Assembly: GCF_014237835.1 (NCBI RefSeq)
Contig: NZ_JACJVI010000008.1
Location: 214,205-278,204, forward strand
DNA: 64,000 nt
Origin: Rhizobium sp. AQ_MP
Lineage (GTDB): Bacteria; Pseudomonadota; Alphaproteobacteria; Rhizobiales; Rhizobiaceae
Reading direction: 5' to 3'
Every line of letters starts with the position of its first letter. Positions within the stretch are counted from its first letter, which is position 1. The notes under the pieces are model-generated. The model saw nothing but the letters and a program-made list of their open reading frames with translations, made no database searches and was not told where the DNA came from. The position numbers were made by a program, and so were the translations under genes. Below are positions 9,120 to 16,402 of the stretch, in pieces.

Positions 9120-10172
9120 ATGTCTCGCGTCCCTTTCCGGCGCATGCTTGTTTCGCTAGCGCTGCTGCTTCTCTTGGCGGCGGCAGCCTTCATGATGCGT
9201 GGTCTGCTCGATCAGGATCTCGATCGGCACAGGTCCGAGGCTTTCGACTTTTCGAACGGGGATACACGGCGGGCCGGAAGGCTGTGGCTCCCCGCTGGAG
9301 AGGAGACCGACAAGGCGCCGGTGGCAGCCGTGGTGCTGGTGCATGGCGACGGCCCGCAAGACCGGACCTCCGACAATGGCTATGCGCCGCTGATCAACAG
9401 CCTGCTGGACGCCGGCATCGCTGTCGCCTCCTGGGACAAGCCGGGCATCGGCGCTTCGTCCGGCGACTGGCTGGCACAATCCATGCAAGAGCGGGCCGAC
9501 GAAACAGCGGCGGCGCTTGCGGCCCTCAGAGCGAGGTTCCCGGGTGTTGCGACCGGCGCGCTCGGTTTTTCCCAAGCCGGATGGGTGCTGCCGAAACTGC
9601 GTGCGCCGCAGGCCGATTTCCTTGTTCTCGCCGGGCCTGCCATCTCCTGGATCGATCAGGCACGGTATTTCCGCATCACCTCCCATGTGCGGGACGGCAT
9701 GGATCGAGGCACTGCCGAGAGGGCGGCCGACGCCCAGGCGCTGCGCGACAAAGTGGACTTCGGCCCGCAGGCTGATGAGGACGCCATCCGGCGGACGGGT
9801 CTCACCCCTGCCCGCCATGCCTTTGTCCGGCGCAATCTGCACGCCGACGCAACCCAGGACCTTCGTGGACTTGACATCCCGCTGCTGGCGATCTGGGGCA
9901 CGGAGGACATGAATGTCGACGCGAAGGGCGATTCCGAGATCTATCGAACCGTCCTCGCCGGTCGGGCAGATACACAGGTGGTCTTGGTGCCGAATGCGAC
10001 CCACGGCCTGCTGAAAGCCGATGTCTATAATGCCCAACTTGTCTCCGAATGGTCGACGGCCCGCATCCTGCGTTTTCTTGTTGAAGGTCGCCGTGCCTAT
10101 GCCCCGTCAGCGCTCGATACCATCACCGGCTTCATCCAAGCGCATAGCCGCGCTCGGGCGGATCATCGCTGA
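9120..10172 (+). CDS. Alpha/beta hydrolase, exported or anchored
   Basis: 350 aa from the ATG at 9120. The segment FRRMLVSLALLLLLAAAAF is a signal peptide or anchor. Catalytic features are the VVLVHGDGPQD oxyanion loop, the nucleophile elbow LGFSQAGW, an acid in IWGTEDMNVDAK and the histidine in PNATHGLLK. The SDNGYAPLINSLLDAGIAVASWDKPGIGAS run is typical of the periplasmic dienelactone-hydrolase-like group. A GTG at 9048 would add 24 residues and has no clear ribosome site. Substrate unknown. Confidence 0.83.
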   Translation: MSRVPFRRMLVSLALLLLLAAAAFMMRGLLDQDLDRHRSEAFDFSNGDTRRAGRLWLPAGEETDKAPVAAVVLVHGDGPQDRTSDNGYAPLINSLLDAGIAVASWDKPGIGASSGDWLAQSMQERADETAAALAALRARFPGVATGALGFSQAGWVLPKLRAPQADFLVLAGPAISWIDQARYFRITSHVRDGMDRGTAERAADAQALRDKVDFGPQADEDAIRRTGLTPARHAFVRRNLHADATQDLRGLDIPLLAIWGTEDMNVDAKGDSEIYRTVLAGRADTQVVLVPNATHGLLKADVYNAQLVSEWSTARILRFLVEGRRAYAPSALDTITGFIQAHSRARADHR

Positions 10173-10318
10173 TCCAGCCGATCGTCGCCTTTAAAAAATT
10201 CCCCGAGTCGCTGCTGCCGGCTGTGAATCGACGCGAATTTGGAACCCTGACAATTTCCATGCCGGAAGAACTGGATTATTGAGTCGCTTTTCCCGACGCA
10301 GCACCGGAGCCTGCCCCC

Positions 10319-10816
10319 ATGTCCCTTCCCGATAAAGCCTTCCCCGTTTCCTGGGATCAGTTCCACCGCGATGCGCGCGCGCTTGCCTGGCGCCTTGCCG
10401 GCCTCGGCCAGGAGTTCCGCGCCATCGTCTGCATCACCCGCGGCGGCCTCGTGCCGGCAGCGATCATTTCGCGCGAGCTCAACATCCGACTGATCGAGAC
10501 GGTCTGCATCGCGTCCTACCACGACTACGTCAACCAGGGCGAAATGAACCTGCTCAAGGGTATTTCGGAAGAACTGAAGGTCAACGGCGGCGAAGGCGTG
10601 CTGGTTGTCGACGACCTGACGGACACCGGCAAGACGGCGCTTGAGGTGCGCGAGATGATGCCGAAGGCGCATTTTGCCTGCGTCTATGCCAAGCCCAAGG
10701 GCGTCCCAACCATTGACACCTTTGTGACCGAGGTCAGCCAGGACACCTGGATCTACTTTCCCTGGGACATGGGCTTCACCTATCAGGAACCGATCGCCAA
10801 GGGCTCCAAGGGCTGA
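10319..10816 (+). CDS. gpt: Xanthine phosphoribosyltransferase
   Basis: Purine salvage enzyme transferring the phosphoribosyl group of PRPP to xanthine or guanine, 165 aa. The PRPP-binding loop is [14 protein letters not shown] (residues ~97-110), and [16 protein letters not shown] provides the pyrophosphate loop. The C-terminus WIYFPWDMG is typical of Gpt-type enzymes. It is a single gene with its own terminator at 10845-10870. Confidence 0.93.
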   Translation: MSLPDKAFPVSWDQFHRDARALAWRLAGLGQEFRAIVCITRGGLVPAAIISRELNIRLIETVCIASYHDYVNQGEMNLLKGISEELKVNGGEGVLVVDDLTDTGKTALEVREMMPKAHFACVYAKPKGVPTIDTFVTEVSQDTWIYFPWDMGFTYQEPIAKGSKG

Positions 10817-10844
10817 AAAACACCAAAGCGTCGAGCTTTTCTCA

Positions 10845-10870
10845 CCCGCCTCCCATGAGGCGGGTTTTTT
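10845..10870 (+). terminator. Rho-independent terminator after gpt
   Basis: Perfect 8-bp stem CCCGCCTC/GAGGCGGG around a CCAT loop, followed by six T. Confidence 0.93.
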
Positions 10871-11017
10871 ATTGGCCCGGGTCACGTTCGTCGGACCCGG
10901 CCTCATCGACACGTCTGCGCCTCCCGGTTTCGCCGCCGTCTTTCCGCGCGGGCGGAACAAAAGCCCCCCTCGACCGTATGGCTTTCATGTTCCACCCCCA
11001 ACGGTAGAGATCGATTG

Positions 11018-11455
11018 ATGGCCATCCATTCACCGCCCGCCGCCAGAAACGCCTATCCGCTTTCGGCGCTGTTCGTTCCCTTTCCCTTCGTCTGCTTCAC
11101 GCTGACGCTGATCACCGACATCCTCTACTGGCGAACTTCGCATCTGATGTGGAGCAACTTCTCCGACTGGCTGTTGTTCTTCGGACTGATCTTCGGCGCG
11201 TTTTCGGTCATCGCCGGGCTGATCGACCTTGCAAGGCCGGCGACCAGGGCCCTCAGACCGGGATGGCTCGCCGTCGTCGCCTATGTGGCAGTCCTGGTTC
11301 TCGCCATCATCAACAGCTTCATCCATGCCGGAGACGGCTGGACCGCGATCGTCCCTTACGGGCTCACGGCCTCCGCCGTCACGGTCATCGCGATGATTGC
11401 CTGTGTCTATCTCACCGCCGAACAACGCAGCGCCGACGCCTGGAGGACGCCATGA
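11018..11455 (+). CDS. DUF2231-type membrane protein
   Basis: 145 aa with four predicted transmembrane helices (residues ~14-36, 45-68, 84-104, 113-134) and the FVPFPFVCFTLTLITD opening plus HAGDGW loop of the DUF2231 family. The ATG at 11018 overlaps a TTG at 11015. Its stop codon overlaps the start of the next gene by 4 bp (ATGA at 11452-11455), so the two are probably translated together. DUF2231 proteins often sit beside periplasmic or membrane dehydrogenases, where a heme or electron-transfer role is suspected but unproven. Confidence 0.85.
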   Translation: MAIHSPPAARNAYPLSALFVPFPFVCFTLTLITDILYWRTSHLMWSNFSDWLLFFGLIFGAFSVIAGLIDLARPATRALRPGWLAVVAYVAVLVLAIINSFIHAGDGWTAIVPYGLTASAVTVIAMIACVYLTAEQRSADAWRTP

Positions 11456-13155
11456 CCCGCAAGCACCTTACCCTCCGTCACGCGGCCCTCGCCTCGACCG
11501 CCGTCCTGTTGCTGGCGATCAGCGGCTGCAGCGACGACAACGAAAACTTCGATGTTTCGACCCAGATCGGCCCGGATCCGGTGCTTCCCGAACCGTCCCA
11601 GGACCTCCTGCCCGACCTCAAGGTTGCCGAGGTGGTCGGCTGGGCGGAGAACGAGACGCCTGCCGTCGTCGACGGTTTTGCCATCTCCGCCTATGCGAGG
11701 GACCTCGCCAATCCGCGCACCCTGCACACCCTGCCGAATGGCGACGTGCTGGTCGTGCAGAGCAAGGCCCCGCCGGGCAAGCCGGTCGAGCGGCCGAAAG
11801 ATGTCATCCGTGACTTCATCATGGCCTTTGCGGCCGGCAGTGGCGGGGACAAGCCGACCAACCTCATCACCCTGCTGCGCGATACGGATCGGGACGGCAC
11901 CGTCGATGAGCGCCATGATCTGCTGACCGATCTCAACTCGCCCTTCGGCCTTGCCTATGTCGATGACACCCTTTACGTGGCCGCCGCCGATGCCGTGCTT
12001 GCCTATGACTACCAGCTCGGCCAGAACGAGATCACCACGCCGCCGCGGGTCCTGACGCCCCTGCCCGGCGGGCCGATCAATCACCATTGGACCAAGGATC
12101 TGGCGCTGAGCCCGGACGGCCGATTCCTCTATGCCTCCGTCGGCTCCAATTCCAATGCCGGCGAGCGCGGGCTCGAAGCGGAAAAGGGCCGCGCAGCGAT
12201 CTGGCAGATCGATCGGGAGACGGGGGCCTCACGCGTCTACGCGTCCGGACTGCGCAACCCGAATGGCCTTACCTTCAATCCGGAGAGCGGCGCGCTCTGG
12301 ACCGTCGTCAACGAGCGCGACGAACTCGGCCCCAATCTGGTGCCGGATTACATGACATCCGTTCAGGATCGCGGCTTTTACGGCTGGCCCTGGAGCTATT
12401 TCGGCAACCATGTCGATCCCCGCCTGCATCCGCCTCGTCCCGACATGGTCGAGCAGGCCATCAAACCCGATTACGCGCTGTCCAGCCATGTGGCTGCCCT
12501 CGGCCTTGCATTCTCGATGGGCATGGCGATGCCGGAAGCCTATGCCAACGGTGCCTTTGTCGGCAATCGCGGCAGTTGGAACCGCAGCCAGTTCAACGGC
12601 TACAAGGTGCTCTATGTGCCCTTCGAGAACGGCAGGCCCACCGGCGAAGCGCGAGACGTGGTGACCGGCTTCCTCGACGCCGAAGCAGAGGAAGCCCATG
12701 GTCGTCCGGTCGGTCTGGGCTTTGATGGCACCGGAGCATTGCTGATTGCCGACGATGCAGGCAACACCGTATGGCGTGTCGCTGCCCAGGATGCGGCCGC
12801 CCTGGCGGAGCCGATCGGCACGGATCAGATGCCCCCTGGGTCACCCGTTGCCGAAGAGCAGGCCGCCGCCGCAGAAGCCGTTGAAGGTGCAACGCCGTCC
12901 ACCGCACCGGCTGCGCCAACAACGGCCACGGATGCGCCTGCATCCGGCAGCGCCCCGGCCCCGGATGCCTCGGCGTCGCCCACCGCGCCGCCCCCCGCCG
13001 AGGATCCGGCTGTCGCACCGACACCGGATGCCCCCGCCAATACAGGCGACGGCACGCTGGCCGCGCCGACGCCCCCGCAGACGGATGTCCCTGCGACAGG
13101 ACCGGAAGGTGGCGTGCAGGATGCCAACCCACCTTCGGCGCCCACACAGCCATGA
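11452..13155 (+). CDS. PQQ-dependent sugar (sorbosone-type) dehydrogenase lipoprotein
   Basis: 567 aa. Residues 1-24 are a lipoprotein signal with the lipobox LAISGC. Residues ~45-450 form a six-bladed beta-propeller of the glucose/sorbosone dehydrogenase family: GFAISAYARDLANPRTL, the LALSPDGRFLYASVGSNSN loop, SGLRNPNGLTF, TVVNERDELG and VGNRGSWNRSQ. From ~455 to the end is a low-complexity tail rich in Pro, Ala, Thr and Asp, about 110 residues long. It is coupled by ATGA overlap to the DUF2231 membrane protein upstream, a plausible electron acceptor. Sugar substrate unknown. Confidence 0.87.
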   Translation: MTRKHLTLRHAALASTAVLLLAISGCSDDNENFDVSTQIGPDPVLPEPSQDLLPDLKVAEVVGWAENETPAVVDGFAISAYARDLANPRTLHTLPNGDVLVVQSKAPPGKPVERPKDVIRDFIMAFAAGSGGDKPTNLITLLRDTDRDGTVDERHDLLTDLNSPFGLAYVDDTLYVAAADAVLAYDYQLGQNEITTPPRVLTPLPGGPINHHWTKDLALSPDGRFLYASVGSNSNAGERGLEAEKGRAAIWQIDRETGASRVYASGLRNPNGLTFNPESGALWTVVNERDELGPNLVPDYMTSVQDRGFYGWPWSYFGNHVDPRLHPPRPDMVEQAIKPDYALSSHVAALGLAFSMGMAMPEAYANGAFVGNRGSWNRSQFNGYKVLYVPFENGRPTGEARDVVTGFLDAEAEEAHGRPVGLGFDGTGALLIADDAGNTVWRVAAQDAAALAEPIGTDQMPPGSPVAEEQAAAAEAVEGATPSTAPAAPTTATDAPASGSAPAPDASASPTAPPPAEDPAVAPTPDAPANTGDGTLAAPTPPQTDVPATGPEGGVQDANPPSAPTQP

Positions 13156-13180
13156 GAGCTGCTGCAGCTCGTCGATCAGG

Positions 13181-13212
13181 AAAAGCCCCCTCACCATCGG
13201 CGAAGGGGCTTT
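13181..13212. terminator. Possible bidirectional terminator
   Basis: An 8-bp inverted repeat AAAGCCCC/GGGGCTTT (13182-13189, 13205-13212) lies between the convergent dehydrogenase and SRPBCC genes. T runs are only 3-4 nt on either strand, so efficiency is doubtful. Confidence 0.5.
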
Positions 13213-13249
13213 ACCGTGGACTGGTCGGTCTTTGTGATTTGCGTTTGTG

Positions 13250-13783
13250 TCAGGCGGGGATCCGACGATCGTAATCGTCCTTGAGCCTCAGCCATCCGTC
13301 CCAGAAGGGGTCCGCCTGCCTGCCAGTCAGCTTTGCCGCGAGGATGTCGAGATGCATGTGCCAACCGGCCCCGACCATAAGCAGATTTGCCCGGTCCGTG
13401 ATCCGTCTATGCGTGACGGTCAGCAGGACCTCGTCGCCCTCTTCCTTCAGATCGAATGACACCTCGCCGCTTTCGCCCCAGGTGAAGACCAGCCGCCTGT
13501 GCTTGTGAACTTCGAGAATGCGGCTCTTCATCCGCATCTCTTCGCTGAAACCTTCCGGTCGGCTACCGGGCGGATCGGTGAGTTCGTCATTGCGCCAGAC
13601 GAGCTCGAAGGTGGCGCCCGCCTTTTCGTCCATGTCTCCGTCGGCCAGCCATTGCCGGCGCATGTCACCTTCGGTCAGATAGCGCCAGATCCGCGAGGCG
13701 GGCCCGGGAAGCAAACGTTCTATCACCAGCGTCGCCGGCTCGGTCACGCGACCATAGGGATCGATGTCCAGTCGTTGTGTCAT
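13250..13783 (-). CDS. SRPBCC (AHSA1-like) domain protein
   Basis: 177 aa of the activator-of-Hsp90-like START-fold group. Typical stretches are the IERLLPGPASRIWRYLTEGD opening, MRRQWLADGDM, the FELVWRNDEL strand and the C-terminal HMHLDILAAKLTG helix that caps the hydrophobic pocket. It follows an ArsR-type gene; the ATG at 13789 overlaps that gene's stop as ATGA, but GGAG spacing favours the ATG at 13783. ArsR-SRPBCC pairs are very common; here the protein probably binds a small hydrophobic ligand or modifies a stress response, function unproven. Confidence 0.85.
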   Translation of the reverse strand: MTQRLDIDPYGRVTEPATLVIERLLPGPASRIWRYLTEGDMRRQWLADGDMDEKAGATFELVWRNDELTDPPGSRPEGFSEEMRMKSRILEVHKHRRLVFTWGESGEVSFDLKEEGDEVLLTVTHRRITDRANLLMVGAGWHMHLDILAAKLTGRQADPFWDGWLRLKDDYDRRIPA

Positions 13784-13785
13784 CG

Positions 13786-14148
13786 TCATTCTCCATCCTG
13801 TTTGTCGTGGGGGAATGCGGCATCCTCCGCGCGGAGGAGCTGTTCGAGGACATCCAGCCGGCCGGTCCAGAAGTGCTCGTAGGCGCTCAGCCACTGGTGG
13901 GCGTCCGCGAGCGGCCCCGGCTCCAGTCGGCAAAGATGGGTGCGACCTCGGACCTCGCGCCTGATCAGCCCGGCCGCCTCCAGCACCTTGATGTGCTTCG
14001 ATGCGGCGGCAAGCGACATGGTGAAGGGTTCGGCCAACTCGCCGACGCTTCTTTCCCCATCTGCGAGCGCAGCCAGCATTCGCCGTCGCGTCTCATCGCC
14101 CAGTGCGTGAAAGATCATGTCCAGAGGATTTTGTGTAATTTCAACCAT
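13786..14148 (-). CDS. ArsR-family transcriptional repressor
   Basis: 120 aa winged-helix protein, opening MVEITQNPLDMIFHALGDETRRRML with recognition helix SLAAASKHIKVLEAAGLI (each shown in family order, written across the domain at residues ~45-65). No cysteine metal site of the ArsR/SmtB type is evident. I chose the ATG at 14148 because a TTGACA-N17-CATATT promoter ends 7 nt upstream of it, which would place upstream starts (14178, 14184) outside the transcript. The message would then be leaderless. Two inverted repeats cover the promoter, pointing to autoregulation of this gene and the SRPBCC gene. Confidence 0.88.
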   Translation of the reverse strand: MVEITQNPLDMIFHALGDETRRRMLAALADGERSVGELAEPFTMSLAAASKHIKVLEAAGLIRREVRGRTHLCRLEPGPLADAHQWLSAYEHFWTGRLDVLEQLLRAEDAAFPHDKQDGE

Positions 14149-14196
14149 GTGGTTGAATATGACCCCGACACGACGCATTGTCAACCAATCGGTTTA
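14141..14196 (-). promoter_or_regulatory. ArsR promoter with two operator-like repeats
   Basis: On the minus strand TTGACA (14184-14179), a 17-bp spacer and CATATT (14161-14156). Operator 1 is a perfect inverted repeat TCAACC-N4-GGTTGA at 14141-14156, over the predicted start site and the ATG. Operator 2, TCAACC-N4-GGTTTA at 14181-14196, covers the -35 and has one mismatch. Centres are 40 bp apart. Confidence 0.65.
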
Positions 14197-14221
14197 ATGA
14201 AAGTGCGCCGGTTTCCTTCGC

Positions 14222-14386
14222 TCAGATGAGGAGCAGGCCGCCCAGCACCAGCAGCAGGAACGCTGCGCCAATGACAAGCGACCAGGCCGACAGCGCGAAG
14301 CCGGGCTTGGTCCCGTGATCGGACTGAGCGCTATAGTCCGTCTCCTGCCGCACCTCAGTCTTGCCGTCACCTGAATCCGTTGCCAT
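14222..14386 (-). CDS. Small membrane protein, 54 aa
   Basis: A 54-codon gene. The ATG at 14386 has GGAGGA (14396-14391) 4 nt upstream and the TGA ends at 14222. The first ~28 residues are polar (TDSGDGKTEVRQETDYSAQS), then one hydrophobic helix runs from ~30 to the C-terminus (FALSAWSLVIGAAFLLLVLG and on), so it should be a single-span protein with a cytosolic or periplasmic acidic head. A GGAAC-N16-TGTT element (14443-14419, minus) sits at promoter distance. Family unknown. Confidence 0.7.
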   Translation of the reverse strand: MATDSGDGKTEVRQETDYSAQSDHGTKPGFALSAWSLVIGAAFLLLVLGGLLLI

Positions 14387-14418
14387 CCGATCCTCCGGGG
14401 CCGATTGCCTGAGCGGGA

Positions 14419-14443
14419 AACACGCCGATGCCCGTTCGGTTCC
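14419..14443 (-). promoter_or_regulatory. EcfG-like promoter of the 54-aa protein gene
   Basis: Minus-strand GGAAC (14443-14439), 16-bp spacer, TGTT (14422-14419). Consensus for the alphaproteobacterial general stress sigma factor is GGAAC-N16/17-CGTT, so there is one mismatch in the -10. The start codon lies 33 nt downstream. Confidence 0.45.
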
Positions 14444-14683
14444 GGCGGTGGCCCCGGATGGGGTCGTGCCAAGTGTCGATGATGGGGACCCATGGGATCG
14501 GCTCGACCGCCCTTTCTGGCTGGGAGAGGTCCGAAGGGTGATCCTGTCGCATCGGTCAAGGAGCTTGACGACGCCGGAGCGGGCGGGAAGCCGAGCAAAG
14601 CTGGGCGCGCCGCGCCTAGCCAGAGACCCGCAATAATCATCCTATCGGTTCCTGTCATCGACACTTGGTATAACGAGCCCAAC

Positions 14684-14708
14684 GGAACCCAGCCTTCCCT
14701 CCTCCGTT
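14684..14708 (+). promoter_or_regulatory. EcfG/RpoE2-type promoter of the DUF1206 gene
   Basis: GGAAC at 14684-14688, 16-bp spacer, CGTT at 14705-14708: an exact match to the EcfG consensus. The AAGGAG ribosome site is at ~14721 and the ATG at 14735, leaving a leader of about 20 nt. Confidence 0.7.
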
Positions 14709-14734
14709 TTCCGTGCAGACAAGGAGAGGGTTTC

Positions 14735-15562
14735 ATGAATACGCGTTCCAAACTTCACCTGATGGCCCGTGCCGGGTATGGCGCGCGCGGCGTCGTCTTC
14801 CTGCTGGTCGCGGCGCTTGCCCTGTTTTCCGGATTTGCGGGCGCCAGGCCCGACACCAATTCGGCGCTGGAAACCCTGCTGCAGCAGCCTTTCGGACGGA
14901 TCTGGATCGGACTGATCGGTCTGGGGCTCGCAGGCTTCGTCATCTGGCGTCTCGCCCAGTCGCTTGGCAATGCCGATGGACAGGATGACGACGCAAAAGG
15001 TTATGCCATTCGCATCGCGCTCTTCGGCAGTGCAATCACCTATGCCGGACTTTCTCTCACCAGCCTGATGATGGCGTTGCAGATGTCGAACGGCAGTGGC
15101 TCCGGCGGTGAAGAAGGGCTTGCGGCCTGGGTCATGGCACAACCCTTTGGCCGCTATCTTGCAGGTGTGATCGGCATCGGCTTCGTGATCGGCGGCATCG
15201 TCACGGCCATCAAGGGCGTCAAGCGCAGGTTCGGCCGCTATCTGGAACTCGATGCAGAGAAAAACTCGCCGGCCGTGCTGATCTCGATATATGGCCTCGT
15301 CGCCAGGGGCACTGTCTTCGGGATCATTGGTGTATTTTTCCTCTACGCCGCCTTGACCGTCAATCCGGAGCAGGCGGGCGGCATGGCCGAAGCGCTTGAC
15401 TGGGTGCGCGGCCTGCCTTTCGGCGGGATCATCTATGCCGTGGTCGCGCTCGGGCTCGCAGCCTTCGGCCTCTACAACTTTGTCGAGGCGCGCTACAGGC
15501 GCATCCATGCGCCCGATGCTGCCGACATCCGTCGAGAGATTCCGCTTGGCCGCATGCATTGA
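14735..15562 (+). CDS. DUF1206-domain membrane protein
   Basis: 275 aa, with six hydrophobic helices arranged as three repeats of about 70-80 residues. Each repeat has an ARxGYxARGxVF-like start (MARAGYGARGVVF; FGSAITYAGLSLT; GLVARGTVFGIIG) and a QPFGRxxxGxIGxG-like second helix (QQPFGRIWIGLIGLGLAG; AQPFGRYLAGVIGIGFV; GLPFGGIIYAVVALGLAA). The ATG at 14735 follows AAGGAGAGG. The family is of unknown function; an exact EcfG promoter upstream suggests it belongs to the general stress response here. Confidence 0.9.
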   Translation: MNTRSKLHLMARAGYGARGVVFLLVAALALFSGFAGARPDTNSALETLLQQPFGRIWIGLIGLGLAGFVIWRLAQSLGNADGQDDDAKGYAIRIALFGSAITYAGLSLTSLMMALQMSNGSGSGGEEGLAAWVMAQPFGRYLAGVIGIGFVIGGIVTAIKGVKRRFGRYLELDAEKNSPAVLISIYGLVARGTVFGIIGVFFLYAALTVNPEQAGGMAEALDWVRGLPFGGIIYAVVALGLAAFGLYNFVEARYRRIHAPDAADIRREIPLGRMH

Positions 15563-15596
15563 TGCACCAGTCCAGACGGACGAGCCTCGCCTGATG

Positions 15597-16226
15597 CTAG
15601 AGCATGGCCTTCGAGGGCACGATGGTCACGCCCTGCCTGGCATTCAAGGCGGCCTCCAGCATGACACGCGCAATTGCCTCGGGCTTGTTGGCCCGAGCCG
15701 AAGCAGGGAGCACCGGCCTTAAGACCGAAAGCACTCTGCGCGCCAATTGCTCCATCGGGCGGGGTTCATTGCGGGGACCATCGATCAGTCCCGGACGGAC
15801 CAGGACGGTACGTTCGAAGCCGAGCGCTACAATATCCCGCTCGACCTCGCCTTTGACCCGACTGTAGAAAAACAGCGACTTCACGTCCGCGCCCATGGCA
15901 GAGTTCAGAACGAAGGTGTTGGCTCCGTTTGCTTTTGCCAGACGGGCGATCTCCAGCGGATAGTCGTGGTCCACCCGGTAGAAGCGTTCGCGCGATCCTG
16001 CCGTCCTCAACGTGGTACCGAGAGCGCAGATCACCGCGTCGGCCGTCCAGATCGACGGGTCGCGCGGCAGATTGTCGAAGTCGACACGTGGCGCTGACAG
16101 TCCATCTCGCGGCTCAAGGGCGCGGCGCGTCGGGGCGATGACCTCAGCAATCCGCGGGTCGGCGAGCGCCGTCTCGAGCACATGGCTGCCAACAAGTCCG
16201 GTTGCCCCCAGCAACAGCAGTTTCAC
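15597..16226 (-). CDS. NAD(P)H-binding oxidoreductase, short atypical SDR
   Basis: 209 aa Rossmann protein, GTG start at 16226 behind GAGGAGG. The dinucleotide loop is KLLLLGATGLVGSHV, and VLNSAMGADVKSLFFYSRVKGEVE carries the S-x-YxxxK arrangement of SDR enzymes (residues ~105-120). C-terminal PGLIDGPRNEPRP resembles the TIP30/HTATIP2-like atypical SDR group. An extension upstream to 16355 is non-coding in character. Substrate unknown. It is convergent with the DUF1206 gene, 34 bp apart. Confidence 0.85.
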   Translation of the reverse strand: MKLLLLGATGLVGSHVLETALADPRIAEVIAPTRRALEPRDGLSAPRVDFDNLPRDPSIWTADAVICALGTTLRTAGSRERFYRVDHDYPLEIARLAKANGANTFVLNSAMGADVKSLFFYSRVKGEVERDIVALGFERTVLVRPGLIDGPRNEPRPMEQLARRVLSVLRPVLPASARANKPEAIARVMLEAALNARQGVTIVPSKAML

Positions 16227-16335
16227 GATGACGCGCCTCCTCAATCGACCGCTCGGCTTTCCGGCCTGCGACCAGGATGGTTCAAGCGATCCGGCAGGAT
16301 GGCTTGTCTCGAGCAGACTGCCCGTTCTGGACCGC

Positions 16336-16369
16336 AAAGAAAAGAAGCGCCGCATGGCAACGGCGCTTC
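16336..16369 (-). terminator. Rho-independent terminator after the chemotaxis receptor
   Basis: Perfect 9-bp stem GAAGCGCCG/CGGCGCTTC (16344-16352, 16361-16369); on the minus strand it is followed by TTTTCTTT. It lies 34 nt past the receptor stop codon. Confidence 0.85.
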
Positions 16370-16402
16370 CAATATTTCGGTAATTCGATAATTCTCGAAG
16401 GA

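Noticed and set aside
10954..10978. EcfG promoter for the DUF2231/dehydrogenase pair
   Set aside because: GGAAC-N16-CGTA has a mismatch at the last -10 base and the leader would be longer than in the exact sites; left as a possibility only.
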